A stretch of 64,000 nt of DNA from an uncultured delta proteobacterium (lineage in GTDB: Bacteria > Myxococcota_A > UBA9160 > JAFDET01). The stretch lies in assembly GCA_947259215.1 (NCBI GenBank), contig CAMYLJ010000003.1, forward strand, positions 62,001 to 126,000, written 5' to 3'. Below the pieces are notes generated by a model. That model ran no database searches. It was not told where the DNA came from and saw only the letters and a list, made by a program, of their open reading frames with translations. Positions 25,346 to 34,402 of the stretch are shown here, piece by piece. The position numbers and the translations under genes were made by a program. Each line of letters opens with the position of its first letter. Position 1 is the stretch's first letter.

Positions 25346-25948
25346 ATGCTGCGCCTCTACGACTACCTCGAGTCGGGAAACGGCTACAAGGTCCGCCTGC
25401 TGCTCCACCAGCTGGAGCGACCCTACGAGCGCGTGGAGCTCGACATCCTGGCCGGGCAGACCCGCACGCCGGAGTTCCTGGCGCTGAACCCGAACGGCCG
25501 GATTCCGTTGCTGCAGCTGGAGGACGGCACCTGCCTGGCCGAGTCGGGCGCGATCCAGTGGTACCTGGCCGAGGGCACGCCCTTCCTGCCGCAGGATCGG
25601 CTGTTCCGGGCGCAGGTCCTGCAGTGGATGTTCTTCGAGCAGTACAGTCACGAGCCGTACATTGCGGTGCTGCGCTTCTGGCACCACGCCGGGGTGCTGG
25701 AGGACCACCGCCACGAGCTGGACGCCCGTCGCGCGCGGGGCGAGGAGGCGCTCCGCGTGATGGAGACGCACCTGGAGACGAACGCGTTCTTCGCCGCGGG
25801 CCGCTACACGATTGCCGACATCGCCCTGTACGCCTACACCCACGTGGCCCACGAGGGCGGCTTCGACCTCTCCGGGCTGCCCGCGGTTCGCGCCTGGCTG
25901 GAGCGGGTGCGGGCCCAGCCGGGCCACGTGCCCAGCGAGCGGGGCTAG
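25346..25948 (+). CDS. Glutathione S-transferase family protein, 200 aa
   Basis: The N-terminal thioredoxin-like domain (about 1-75) has YDYLESGNGYKVRLLLHQL and the cis-Pro/Glu-Ser glutathione-binding pair in IPLLQLEDGTCLAESGAI. The C-terminal helical domain (about 85-200) ends with the N-capping motif FFAAGRYTIADIALYAY. The catalytic residue is probably Ser12 or a nearby residue, as in bacterial beta/nu-type GSTs. It would conjugate or reduce electrophiles with glutathione, or with another thiol. ATG 25346 follows the divergent LolA-like gene; the DUF1028 gene begins one base after its stop. Confidence 0.92.
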   Translation: MLRLYDYLESGNGYKVRLLLHQLERPYERVELDILAGQTRTPEFLALNPNGRIPLLQLEDGTCLAESGAIQWYLAEGTPFLPQDRLFRAQVLQWMFFEQYSHEPYIAVLRFWHHAGVLEDHRHELDARRARGEEALRVMETHLETNAFFAAGRYTIADIALYAYTHVAHEGGFDLSGLPAVRAWLERVRAQPGHVPSERG

Positions 25949-25949
25949 C

Positions 25950-26759
25950 GTGCGCGGGGCGCGCATCCTCGTCGCTGTCGTCCTGGCCCTGGCGCCGATT
26001 CCCGCGGCCGGGACCTGGTCCGTGGTGGCCGTCGACCCGGCCACGCGCGAGGTGGGCGTGGCCGGGGCGTCGTGCATCGGCGGCAGCCAGATCATCGCGG
26101 CCCTGGCGCCGGGCCGCGGGGCCATCGCGGCCCAGGCCATGTCGAACCTGGCCGGGCGCGACGTCGGCGCCGCGCTGCTGGCGGCGGGGATCGCGCCGCG
26201 CGCCGTGCTGGCGTCCGTGGCCGACGCCGACTTCGACTCGGCCTTCGGGCTGCTGCCGAGCCATCGCTTGCGCCAGTACGGGGCCGCCGCCCTGGGCTTC
26301 GAGGGGGCCAGCTACACCGGAGCCTGGACGATCGGCTGGGCGGGCAGTCGCACCGGTCCGGGCGTCGCCGTCCAGGGGAACATGCTGGTGGGTTCGGGGG
26401 TGGTGGAGGCGTCGTTCTGCGCCTACCAGGCCTCCGCGGGCTGCTGGCTCGGAGATCGCCTGCTGCGCGCCCTCGAGGCGGGGGCGGGTCCCGGCGGCGA
26501 CCGCCGCTGCGAGCCCGCGCAGGCGGCGCTCTCGGCCTTCGTGAGCGTGGCGCGGCCACAGGATCGCGCGGAAGCGCCGATCCTGTGGCTGACGGCGCCG
26601 GAGCAGCGGAAGGGCGAGGGCAACCCGGTGGCCCTCCTGCGCCGCGCGTACGACGCCTGGTGGGCGGGCCGCAGCGGGCTGCCTCCGCGCCTAGCCGAGT
26701 GCGGCGTCGACGGCGCGCTCCACGAAAGCGCCCCCGAGCCACGAGGCCAGGGGCAGTAG
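25950..26759 (+). CDS. DUF1028 domain secreted protein, 269 aa
   Basis: The GTG at 25950 starts a signal peptide (VRGARILVAVVLALAPIPAAG) followed at once by the DUF1028 signature TWSVVAVDPATREVGVAGAS. Later come GAIAAQAMSN, GAAALGFEGASYTGAW and AVQGNMLVGSGVV. DUF1028 proteins adopt an Ntn-hydrolase-like fold, and hydrolase activity has been suggested but not settled. Four or five cysteines in the exported part may form disulfides. Its last 23 codons overlap the convergent membrane-protein gene (26691-26759). It is probably co-transcribed with the GST gene. Confidence 0.85.
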   Translation: MRGARILVAVVLALAPIPAAGTWSVVAVDPATREVGVAGASCIGGSQIIAALAPGRGAIAAQAMSNLAGRDVGAALLAAGIAPRAVLASVADADFDSAFGLLPSHRLRQYGAAALGFEGASYTGAWTIGWAGSRTGPGVAVQGNMLVGSGVVEASFCAYQASAGCWLGDRLLRALEAGAGPGGDRRCEPAQAALSAFVSVARPQDRAEAPILWLTAPEQRKGEGNPVALLRRAYDAWWAGRSGLPPRLAECGVDGALHESAPEPRGQGQ

Positions 26760-27908
26760 CAGGATCAGGGCCAGACGGAGCAGGATGGTCGTGTCCACGG
26801 GCCACTCCCGGGCGCCGGAGATCCGCGCCTCGTAGGCCAGCAGGTCCGCCAGGTGGCCTCCTCCGCTGGCCGGTGCGCCGGAGAGCCGCGCGACCCGCGT
26901 GCCGAGGCGCTCGCGCTCGGCGCGGATCTGGTCGCGCAGGCTCGCGAGCAGGAGCTGCTTCTCCGCGTGGATGCTGCGGTGGATGCCGTAGACCGGGAGC
27001 AGGAAGCTGAACATGGCGAAGCCCATGATCGCCACGAACACGAGCGCCGGCGGCGTGGCGAAGCCGGCGTCGACGAACACGAAGGCGGCCACGGTGGCCA
27101 GCAGCAGCCAGCGCAGCGCGCGGCGCTGGCCGCGGCGGGCGAAGGGCCGCAGCGGCGACAGGTCGAGCAGATCGATCGTCGCCACCTGCCCGGAGAGCCG
27201 GGCGAACGCTCGGTCCTGCACGACGCCGGCGTAGAGCGTGCGGAACAGCATCCAGCCGATCACCGCGCCGATGGCCAGATCGAACAGCACCGACGGCATC
27301 GCGTAGGTGTCGGCGCGCAGAAACCGCGCGGGGTCGCGGTACAGCGCTGGAACCAGGCTCGCGATCAGGACGGCGCCCACACCGCCGGCGACGTCCAGGC
27401 CGCGCCGCGGAACGTGGCTCACCTGCCTCTCCACCAACGCGACCTGGTTCGGGGGGCGCAGCTGGGGGGCCAGACGCACCACGTCCTGGCGGATCCCCAG
27501 CTCTTCGTAGCGGTGGGTCACCAGGATGCCGCCCAGCAGGATGGCCACCACCAGCATGCTGCGGAACTCCACGTGCGCCCACAGCGGCACCTCGCCCGCG
27601 ATCAGGTTGGCGTAGTTGCCGTCCAGTACGTCGAGCAGTGCGAAGGTACTGGCCAGGGCGAAGGCGAACGCCAGGCCCACCGCGTGCGGCGAGATGGCGG
27701 CCGCATCGAAGACCCAGCTCCAGAGCGGGCACACGGGCCGCACCCGGAGTGTGGCCGGGATGGGGTGGCGCCGCTCGGCGCGCCGCGCCGCTGCGCTCAC
27801 CAGGGATCGCAGGGGTGCGACTGCCGGATCCGACAGGTAGTCGTCGCCCAGCTCCCAGCGCTGGACGTCGTCGCTCGCAGGCGGGCTCGCTCGGGTTTGG
27901 GTGTCCAT
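26691..27908 (-). CDS. Hypothetical multi-pass membrane protein, 405 aa
   Basis: The ATG at 27908 has a strong Shine-Dalgarno (AAGGAGG). About six or seven hydrophobic segments are visible, e.g. ISPHAVGLAFAFALASTF, SMLVVAILLGGILVTH, LDVAGGVGAVLIASLVPAL, VLFDLAIGAVIGWMLF, LLLATVAAFVFVDAG and a C-terminal LLRLALILLLPLASW. A polar helical stretch (about 320-365: EKQLLLASLRDQIRAERERL) sits between the last membrane segments, an arrangement that recalls signalling or sensory membrane proteins. I do not recognise the family. It is divergent from a small gene at 28025; the 116-base gap contains two inverted repeats. The 3' end overlaps the DUF1028 gene by 69 bases. Confidence 0.75.
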   Translation of the reverse strand: MDTQTRASPPASDDVQRWELGDDYLSDPAVAPLRSLVSAAARRAERRHPIPATLRVRPVCPLWSWVFDAAAISPHAVGLAFAFALASTFALLDVLDGNYANLIAGEVPLWAHVEFRSMLVVAILLGGILVTHRYEELGIRQDVVRLAPQLRPPNQVALVERQVSHVPRRGLDVAGGVGAVLIASLVPALYRDPARFLRADTYAMPSVLFDLAIGAVIGWMLFRTLYAGVVQDRAFARLSGQVATIDLLDLSPLRPFARRGQRRALRWLLLATVAAFVFVDAGFATPPALVFVAIMGFAMFSFLLPVYGIHRSIHAEKQLLLASLRDQIRAERERLGTRVARLSGAPASGGGHLADLLAYEARISGAREWPVDTTILLRLALILLLPLASWLGGAFVERAVDAALG

Positions 27909-27965
27909 CCTGGCCTCCTTCCCCCCTGCTGGCCGTATTTTCGCCGCAACGCGGCTTGCACCGCT

Positions 27966-27997
27966 GTGAAGCGGTTCACACGCCCGTGTAGGGCGTG
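27966..27997. promoter_or_regulatory. Two inverted repeats in a divergent promoter region
   Basis: GTGAA-GCGG-TTCAC (27966-27979) is a perfect palindrome with a 4-base spacer, and CACGCCC-GTGTA-GGGCGTG (27979-27997) is a 7-bp stem with a 5-base loop. They share one base and lie between the starts at 27908 and 28025. The first looks like an operator for a dimeric regulator; the second could be an operator or an RNA hairpin in the 28025 leader. Confidence 0.45.
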
Positions 27998-28024
27998 CCA
28001 TCCTGGGAGCCGAGGGAGGACAGC

Positions 28025-28453
28025 ATGTCCGATCGGCCCGCCCCGTCCGAAGCCCCCCTGGAGGACCGCCGCTGGGGGCTCATCCGCGATGTCCTGGTCT
28101 TCCAGGCCAAGATGGTCCTCGAGGGCTTGCGCGACGTGCTGCTTCCCATCGCGACGCTCGTGGCCGGCGCGGCCGGGCTGGCACTCGGGGGCGAGCGCCC
28201 GGAGCGCGGCTTCCACGCCGTCCTGCGCGCCGCCGCGCGCTTCGACGTGTGGCTGAACCTCTTCGGCCCGGTCGGGAAGCGCGGACGCGTGGCGCACCTG
28301 GCGCCGGATTCGGAGGGCGTGGACCGCTACTTCCACGCGCTGGAGGCGCTGATCGTCGAGCAGCACGAGAAGGGCGCCCTCACCCGCTCCGCGCGCCAGA
28401 CCATCGACGGCTGGCTGGACCGGCTCCAGCGGGCCTCGCGGCCCCGCGGCTAG
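28025..28453 (+). CDS. Hypothetical protein with one membrane segment, 142 aa
   Basis: The ATG at 28025 follows GGGAGGA. The protein starts with a polar stretch, then helix LIRDVLVFQAKMVLEGLRDV, a probable transmembrane segment LLPIATLVAGAAGLALG (about residues 42-60), and a soluble C-terminal helix region (VDRYFHALEALIVEQHEKGALTRSARQTIDGWL). Small proteins of this shape occur in several proteobacterial genomes without assigned function. It is divergent from the multi-pass membrane gene and may be co-regulated with it through the palindromes between them. Function unknown. Confidence 0.7.
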   Translation: MSDRPAPSEAPLEDRRWGLIRDVLVFQAKMVLEGLRDVLLPIATLVAGAAGLALGGERPERGFHAVLRAAARFDVWLNLFGPVGKRGRVAHLAPDSEGVDRYFHALEALIVEQHEKGALTRSARQTIDGWLDRLQRASRPRG

Positions 28454-28503
28454 CGCCGCCGATCCCGCCACCTGGAAGCCCCTCGCGTCCACCTCCTGGG
28501 GTG

Positions 28504-29247
28504 ATGGAACCGCACGCGCCCGGGCTGCGGCAGGCGTGGATCTCGGCGCTGGCCGCCGCCTTCACCCTGGGTGCGGGAGTGGCCGCGCACGCCACCCCGC
28601 TCGCGTACGTCCGTGCCGACCGCTCCGTGGTGGCGGAGTTCCAGATCTCCACCGCGCAGGACTTCGACGCGGACGGCGCGGTTGCGGCGGCCAGCGGCTT
28701 CGAGCCGTTCGACGCGGGGGTCACGGTCGCCGGAGGCACCCCAGGCACGGCGGCCGAGGCGGGGGCCGCGCAGGATTCCGTGCTGCTGGACACCGCGATC
28801 GGGGGCTCCGGGCGCGCGCATGCGGGGACCTGGGTCGAGGTCGATCCGGCATTCCTCTTCGGCCGTGGCGAGTCCTTCCTGCAGGTGGTCTTCGCCGTCG
28901 CCGGCGACACCCGCTTCCGGCTGGGCGGCGAGCTCGGCGTCTTCGAGGACGAGATCGCCGACGGGTTCGCCAGCGTCGTGCTGGTCGACCTGGCGGCGGG
29001 GACGACCGTCAGCGAGGTGCTGCTGGACAGCCAGGGCCGACTTCCCATCGCGGCGACCGGGGTGCTCCGGGCCAGGGTGCCGTACGCGCTGACCGCGACC
29101 GCGCGTGCCGACGCAGCCGGCACGTCCGGGGCGGGCGGCGACTTCGTCTTCGAGCTCGTGCTCGTGCCCGGGCCGGCGGGGACGGTGCTGGCTACGCTCG
29201 CGATCGGCGCCGCGCTGGCTCGGCGGCGCGGGGAGGGCGAGCGGTGA
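28504..29247 (+). CDS. Secreted protein with a PEP-CTERM-like tail, 247 aa
   Basis: ATG 28504 (GTG 28501 is an alternative) begins a signal peptide (ISALAAAFTLGAGVAAHA). The mature part is beta-rich, as in extracellular PEP-CTERM proteins. The C-terminus reads VPGPA, then a hydrophobic run (GTVLATLAIGAALA) and RRR, which matches the exosortase sorting layout except that VPGPA replaces VPEPA. It overlaps the Tat-exported PhoX-like gene by GTGA and probably forms an operon with it. The cargo function is not recognisable. Confidence 0.72.
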   Translation: MEPHAPGLRQAWISALAAAFTLGAGVAAHATPLAYVRADRSVVAEFQISTAQDFDADGAVAAASGFEPFDAGVTVAGGTPGTAAEAGAAQDSVLLDTAIGGSGRAHAGTWVEVDPAFLFGRGESFLQVVFAVAGDTRFRLGGELGVFEDEIADGFASVVLVDLAAGTTVSEVLLDSQGRLPIAATGVLRARVPYALTATARADAAGTSGAGGDFVFELVLVPGPAGTVLATLAIGAALARRRGEGER

Positions 29248-30449
29248 AGCGACGCGAGTTCCTGCGCCTCGGCGCCGCCGTCGCTGCCACCGGCGTCGTG
29301 GGTTCCTCGCTCTGGCAGGAGGCGCTGGCTGCCTTCCCGGCCGTGGACGGACCCAGCCCCTACGGTCCGCTCGGGCCCCCGGACGCCAACGGCCTGCGAC
29401 TGCCGGCCGGCTTCCAGTCGCGGCTCGTGGCCACCAGCGGCCTGCCGGTCCCGGGCACCGGCTACACCTGGCACACCTTCCCCGATGGAGGCGCCACCTT
29501 CCCGATCCAGGGTGGCTGGATCTACGTCTCCAACAGCGAGTTCATCGCCATCGCCGGCAGCGGCGGCGCGGGTGCGGTGCGCTTCGACCACCAGGGCAAT
29601 GTGGTGGACGCCTACCGGATCCTGGCTGGCACCGACCTCAACTGCGCCGGCGGTGCCACGCCCTGGGGCACCTGGATCTCCTGTGAGGAGATCGACACCG
29701 GTTACGCCTGGGAGTGCGATCCCACCGGCCAGCAGCCGGGCGTCCGCCGCAGCGGGCTGGGTCGCTTCAAGCACGAAGCCGCCGCGGTGGATCCCGAGTT
29801 CCGCCACGTCTACCTCACCGAGGACGAGGGGGACGGACGCCTCTACCGCTTCACGCCCGCCGTCTGGGGCGACCTCGCCTCGGGCCTGCTCGAGGTGGCG
29901 CGGGTGGACGCGGCGGGAGACGTCGCCTGGATTCCCGTCCCCGAGCCCGACCCGCCGGCGCCGATCACGAACCCCACCCGGCATCAGGTGTCCGACAGCA
30001 CGCCCTTCAACCGCGGCGAGGGGATGGTGTGGCGGGACGGACACGTCTACTTCACCACCACCGGCGACGACCGCGTCTGGGACCTGGAGACTGCGAGCCA
30101 GCAGCTGCGGGTCCTCTACGACCGCAGCCTGGATCCCGGAGACCGACTGAACGGCGTCGACAACATCACCGCTGCGCGCTCCGGAGACCTGCTGGTCGCC
30201 GAGGACCACAAGGGCGGGGAGCAGGAGCTCGTGCTGATCGCGCCGGACGGTGTGGTGAGCCCGTTCTGCCAGCTGACGGGGGCCGACCAGGCCGACTCCG
30301 AGATCACGGGCCCCGCCTTCGATCCCTGGGGCCGCCGGCTCTACTTCAGCTCGCAACGCGCCGGCAGCCTCGGGATCGGCCTGACCTACGAGGTGAGCGG
30401 TCCGTTCCGTCAGAGTGCGACGGGCGGCGGCTGCGCAGGACCGGTCTAG
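29244..30449 (+). CDS. PhoX-like (DUF839) secreted protein with a Tat signal, 401 aa
   Basis: GTG 29244 gives VKRREFLRLGAAVAATG, a twin-arginine signal (RREFLR), so the protein is folded in the cytoplasm and exported by Tat. The mature protein is a beta-propeller of the PhoX/DUF839 type: GFQSRLVATSG, GTWISCEEIDTGYAWE, GRFKHEAAAVDPEFRHVYLTED, FNRGEGMVW, LLVAEDHKGGEQ and a final YFSSQRAGSLGIGLTYEV. PhoX enzymes are calcium and iron dependent alkaline phosphatases. The Glu and Asp residues in CEE, KHEA and EDEG are candidate metal ligands, but phosphatase activity is not certain for this shorter branch. It follows the PEP-CTERM-like gene in one operon. Confidence 0.85.
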   Translation: MKRREFLRLGAAVAATGVVGSSLWQEALAAFPAVDGPSPYGPLGPPDANGLRLPAGFQSRLVATSGLPVPGTGYTWHTFPDGGATFPIQGGWIYVSNSEFIAIAGSGGAGAVRFDHQGNVVDAYRILAGTDLNCAGGATPWGTWISCEEIDTGYAWECDPTGQQPGVRRSGLGRFKHEAAAVDPEFRHVYLTEDEGDGRLYRFTPAVWGDLASGLLEVARVDAAGDVAWIPVPEPDPPAPITNPTRHQVSDSTPFNRGEGMVWRDGHVYFTTTGDDRVWDLETASQQLRVLYDRSLDPGDRLNGVDNITAARSGDLLVAEDHKGGEQELVLIAPDGVVSPFCQLTGADQADSEITGPAFDPWGRRLYFSSQRAGSLGIGLTYEVSGPFRQSATGGGCAGPV

Positions 30450-30499
30450 GCGCGCGCGTCCTCCGCTGCGAGAGGGCGGAGTGCTAGTCTCGCCGCGCC

Positions 30500-32154
<1,655 letters not shown>

Positions 32155-32158
<4 letters not shown>

Positions 32159-33102
32159 CGTCCGGCGAGCGGCGCGACGACCTCTTCGGCGAACGACTCC
32201 AGGGCGTCGCTACTTCCCTGGATCACGACGTAGCTGATCCCGGTCTCCTCGCGCCGCTTCTCCAGCCGATCGCGGATCTCGGCGGCCGAGCCGGTGAGGA
32301 AGATCGGGCAGTCCGCCACCTCTTCGGGGGTCATGCCGCTTCCCCGCGCCAGCGCCTCGCGCAGGCCCTGGGGCTGATCCGTGATCGCGACCACGAAGAC
32401 CAGGGCGTTCAGCTCGAGGTCGTCGGGGCTGCGCCCGGCCGCCGCGGCGGCTTCTCGCACCCAGCCCACCTTCTCGCGCACGCGCTCGGGAGCCAGGTCG
32501 GCCGCCGTCGTGTTCGTGACCTTGCCGTCCAGCATGGTGGCGTTGATCCCGACGATGTCCGCGTGGCGGCCCGCCAGGGACAGCACCTTGCGGCCTCCGC
32601 CCCCGATCAGGATCCGGGGCTGCTTGTCGGGGGGGAGCTCGGCCGCCTGGGCGATCTCGCGAATCGTGTAGTGCTCGCCCTCGAAGCTCGTGCGCTCCTG
32701 GCTCCACATGCTGCGGATGATCTGGAGCGCCTCGTCCAGGCGCGCGATGCGCACACCGGGCCGGTCGTAGGGGATGCCGGCCTCGACGTAGTCGGTCTCC
32801 ATCCAGCCGGCGCCGATCCCGAACTCGTGGCGACCCCGCGACAGCAGGTGGATCGTCGCCGCCGCCTTGGCCAGCACCACGGGGTGCCGGTAGTCGACGT
32901 CCAGCACCAGGCTGCCGACGTGCAGGCGTTCGGTGACGGCCGCGGCCGCCGCGAGGGCCGCGATCGGTTCCCACTGGGTGCCGAAATGGTCCGGCCAGAA
33001 GACGCTCGAGTAGCCCAGGCTCTCGATGCGGCGGATCCGGTCCTGCCAGTCGCCGGCGGGGAGGCTCGAGAGCTGGACGCCGAAGCGGAAGGGGCGGGGC
33101 AT
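32155..33102 (-). CDS. LLM class (luciferase-like, F420-type) oxidoreductase, 315 aa
   Basis: The protein begins PFRFGVQLSSLPAGDW and carries the motifs VFWPDHFGTQWEP, RLHVGSLVLDVDYRHPVVLAK, LSRGRHEFGIGAGWMETDY and ILIGGGGRKVLSLAGRHAD. This corresponds to a TIM-barrel luciferase-like monooxygenase of the F420-dependent subgroup. The substrate is not deducible. ATG 33102 is preferred over in-frame codons upstream because the barrel starts immediately after it. It follows the DUF4404 gene by 57 bases on the same strand and ends in a CTAG shared with gpmI. Confidence 0.9.
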
Positions 33103-33159
33103 GGGGGCTCTCCTCGGGCTGCGAGTGTACGCGCACGCCCGGGAGCGCAACAGGCGGCG

Positions 33160-33429
33160 TCAGATCCCCAGGTTCGCCAGCATGCCGGCCAGGCGTCCGG
33201 CCACCTCGGCCAGGCTCGGGTGCTCTTCCTCGAAGTGCTCCGTGAATTCGCCCAGCCGGTCGGCGAGAGACGTTCCGTCCTCGCCGCCGCCCGTGCGCTC
33301 GAGCGCGCCGGAGATGTCCTCCAGCGTCGCGCGCAGGCGATCGCGCAGATCCGGATCCAGCTCGCCGCTCGACTCGAGCAGTCCGTGGAGCCGCTCCAGG
33401 GTGGCGCGGAGCTCGGTTTCGTCGTTCAT
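33160..33429 (-). CDS. DUF4404 family small protein, 89 aa
   Basis: The sequence MNDETELRATLERLHGLL, then LRDRLRATLEDISGAL, FTEHFEEEHPSLAEVAGRL and the terminal AGMLANLGI match the DUF4404 layout of short, all-helical proteins. No reaction is known. The ATG at 33429 lies 8 bases after the stop of the 87-residue coiled-coil protein, so usp, the 87-residue gene and this gene form one minus-strand operon. A stress-related role is inferred from the Usp neighbour only. Confidence 0.8.
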   Translation of the reverse strand: MNDETELRATLERLHGLLESSGELDPDLRDRLRATLEDISGALERTGGGEDGTSLADRLGEFTEHFEEEHPSLAEVAGRLAGMLANLGI

Positions 33430-33437
33430 GCAGGCCC

Positions 33438-33701
33438 TCAGAGAAGATCGCGCAGGTTCTTGTATCCCTTGCGGATTTCCGCGGTGAGCAGGCGGGCCGC
33501 CTCGCCGATCTCCTCCAGTGACTCCTGGGAGCCGTCGCGGATCACCTTGAGGCGACCCTCGAGATGCTCCCAGTGCTTCTCGAGGCCCTCCCAACGCTCC
33601 CGCGCCTCTTCCTTCCCCAGGTGCAGCTGCACCCGGATCTCGTCCCGCACCCGGCGCAGGTCCTCGATCTCGTCGGTGAACTTCTCGCTCCAGTCGCTCA
33701 T
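33438..33701 (-). CDS. Small coiled-coil protein, 87 aa
   Basis: The ATG at 33701 follows GAGGAGG. The protein is nearly all helix: SEKFTDEIEDLRRVRDEIRV, EARERWEGLEKHWEHLEGRL, then EEIGEAARLLTAEIRKGYKN. Charged heptad-like spacing suggests a coiled coil or a small helical bundle; there is no signal peptide or membrane segment. I do not know a named family. It sits 20 bases after usp and 8 bases before the DUF4404 gene, and similar trios would be worth looking for. Confidence 0.72.
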   Translation of the reverse strand: MSDWSEKFTDEIEDLRRVRDEIRVQLHLGKEEARERWEGLEKHWEHLEGRLKVIRDGSQESLEEIGEAARLLTAEIRKGYKNLRDLL

Positions 33702-33721
33702 GGGGTCCTCCTCGCGTCCGA

Positions 33722-34165
33722 TCAGGCGTCGGGCACGTGCACGGTGAGTACGGGGCAGGTGGCCTGGCGGATCGTGCGCTCGGCCACGCTGCCGAGGACG
33801 ACGTGCTTCAGGCCGGTCAGGCCGCGCGTGCCCATCACGATCAAGTCGGCGCCGAGCTGCTCGGCGGTGTCGAGGATGGCCTGGGTCGGCAGCCCCTCGG
33901 TGATGACGCCCTTGGCGGGCACGCCCGAGTCGGCGAGCTTGCTCACCTCCTCGTCGACGCGCTTCTTCGCCGACTCCCGCATGTCGGTCAGGATGTTGGC
34001 GGGGATCTGGTAGTCGTAGGGTCCCACGACGCCGACGGGCAGGCTGTAGGCGTGCAGCAGGTGCACCTCGGCTCCGAATGCCTTGGCGAACTCCACCGCC
34101 GTCTCCATCGCCTTCTCCGAATGGCTGGAGAAGTCGATGGGAACCAGGATCGTCTTGATCTTCAT
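33722..34165 (-). CDS. Universal stress protein (UspA family), 147 aa
   Basis: The protein is a single Usp domain: KTILVPIDFSSHSEKAME at the start and the ATP-binding motif VMGTRGLTGLKHVVLGSVAE (G-2x-G-9x-G-S/T type) near the end, finishing CPVLTVHVPDA. The intact motif suggests an ATP-binding Usp, which acts as a dimer in stress tolerance. The ATG at 34165 follows GGGGCTTGA, a modest ribosome site. It is the first gene of a three-gene operon and is divergent from the sigma factor gene. A TATACA box on the minus strand (34201-34206) is a possible -10 element. Confidence 0.92.
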   Translation of the reverse strand: MKIKTILVPIDFSSHSEKAMETAVEFAKAFGAEVHLLHAYSLPVGVVGPYDYQIPANILTDMRESAKKRVDEEVSKLADSGVPAKGVITEGLPTQAILDTAEQLGADLIVMGTRGLTGLKHVVLGSVAERTIRQATCPVLTVHVPDA

Positions 34166-34200
34166 TCAAGCCCCTCGTGCCGCGGCAGCGGCATATCCAT

Positions 34201-34206
34201 TGTATA
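34201..34206 (-). promoter_or_regulatory. Possible -10 box for the usp operon
   Basis: On the minus strand TATACA lies about 36 bases before the usp ATG; a TTGCCA lies upstream but 21 bases away, longer than the usual 16-18. The AT-rich pocket is conspicuous, yet the promoter assignment is tentative. Confidence 0.35.
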
Positions 34207-34320
34207 GGCTGCGCCCCGATCGCCGTCTGGCAAGCGGGCTACGTCGATGTGGCAGCGTCCCCGAATCTTCCGGCCGCCGCCAGCGTCCAAGAAGAGAGCC
34301 CGGAGCGGGCCGTGCCCCCT

Positions 34321-34376
34321 GGGGGGGGGGGGGAGGGCGGCTTGTCCGGGCCCGCCGCGTTCATACCTACGCGGCG
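34321..34376 (+). promoter_or_regulatory. G13 tract and palindromic promoter before the sigma factor gene
   Basis: Thirteen consecutive G (34321-34333) precede a candidate promoter TTGTCC (34342-34347), 16 bases, TACCTA (34364-34369). The -10 region lies in the loop of a perfect inverted repeat, CGCCGCG (34353-34359) and CGCGGCG (34370-34376). The arms could bind a repressor or fold in RNA. The G tract could change length by slippage. Confidence 0.5.
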
Positions 34377-34402
34377 AGCGCGGCACTGGAAAGAGGGTTT
34401 CG

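Noticed and set aside
33438-34169. A 243-codon form of the 87-residue coiled-coil gene
   Set aside because: The extra N-terminal part is the shadow of usp in another frame; ATG 33701 has GAGGAGG.
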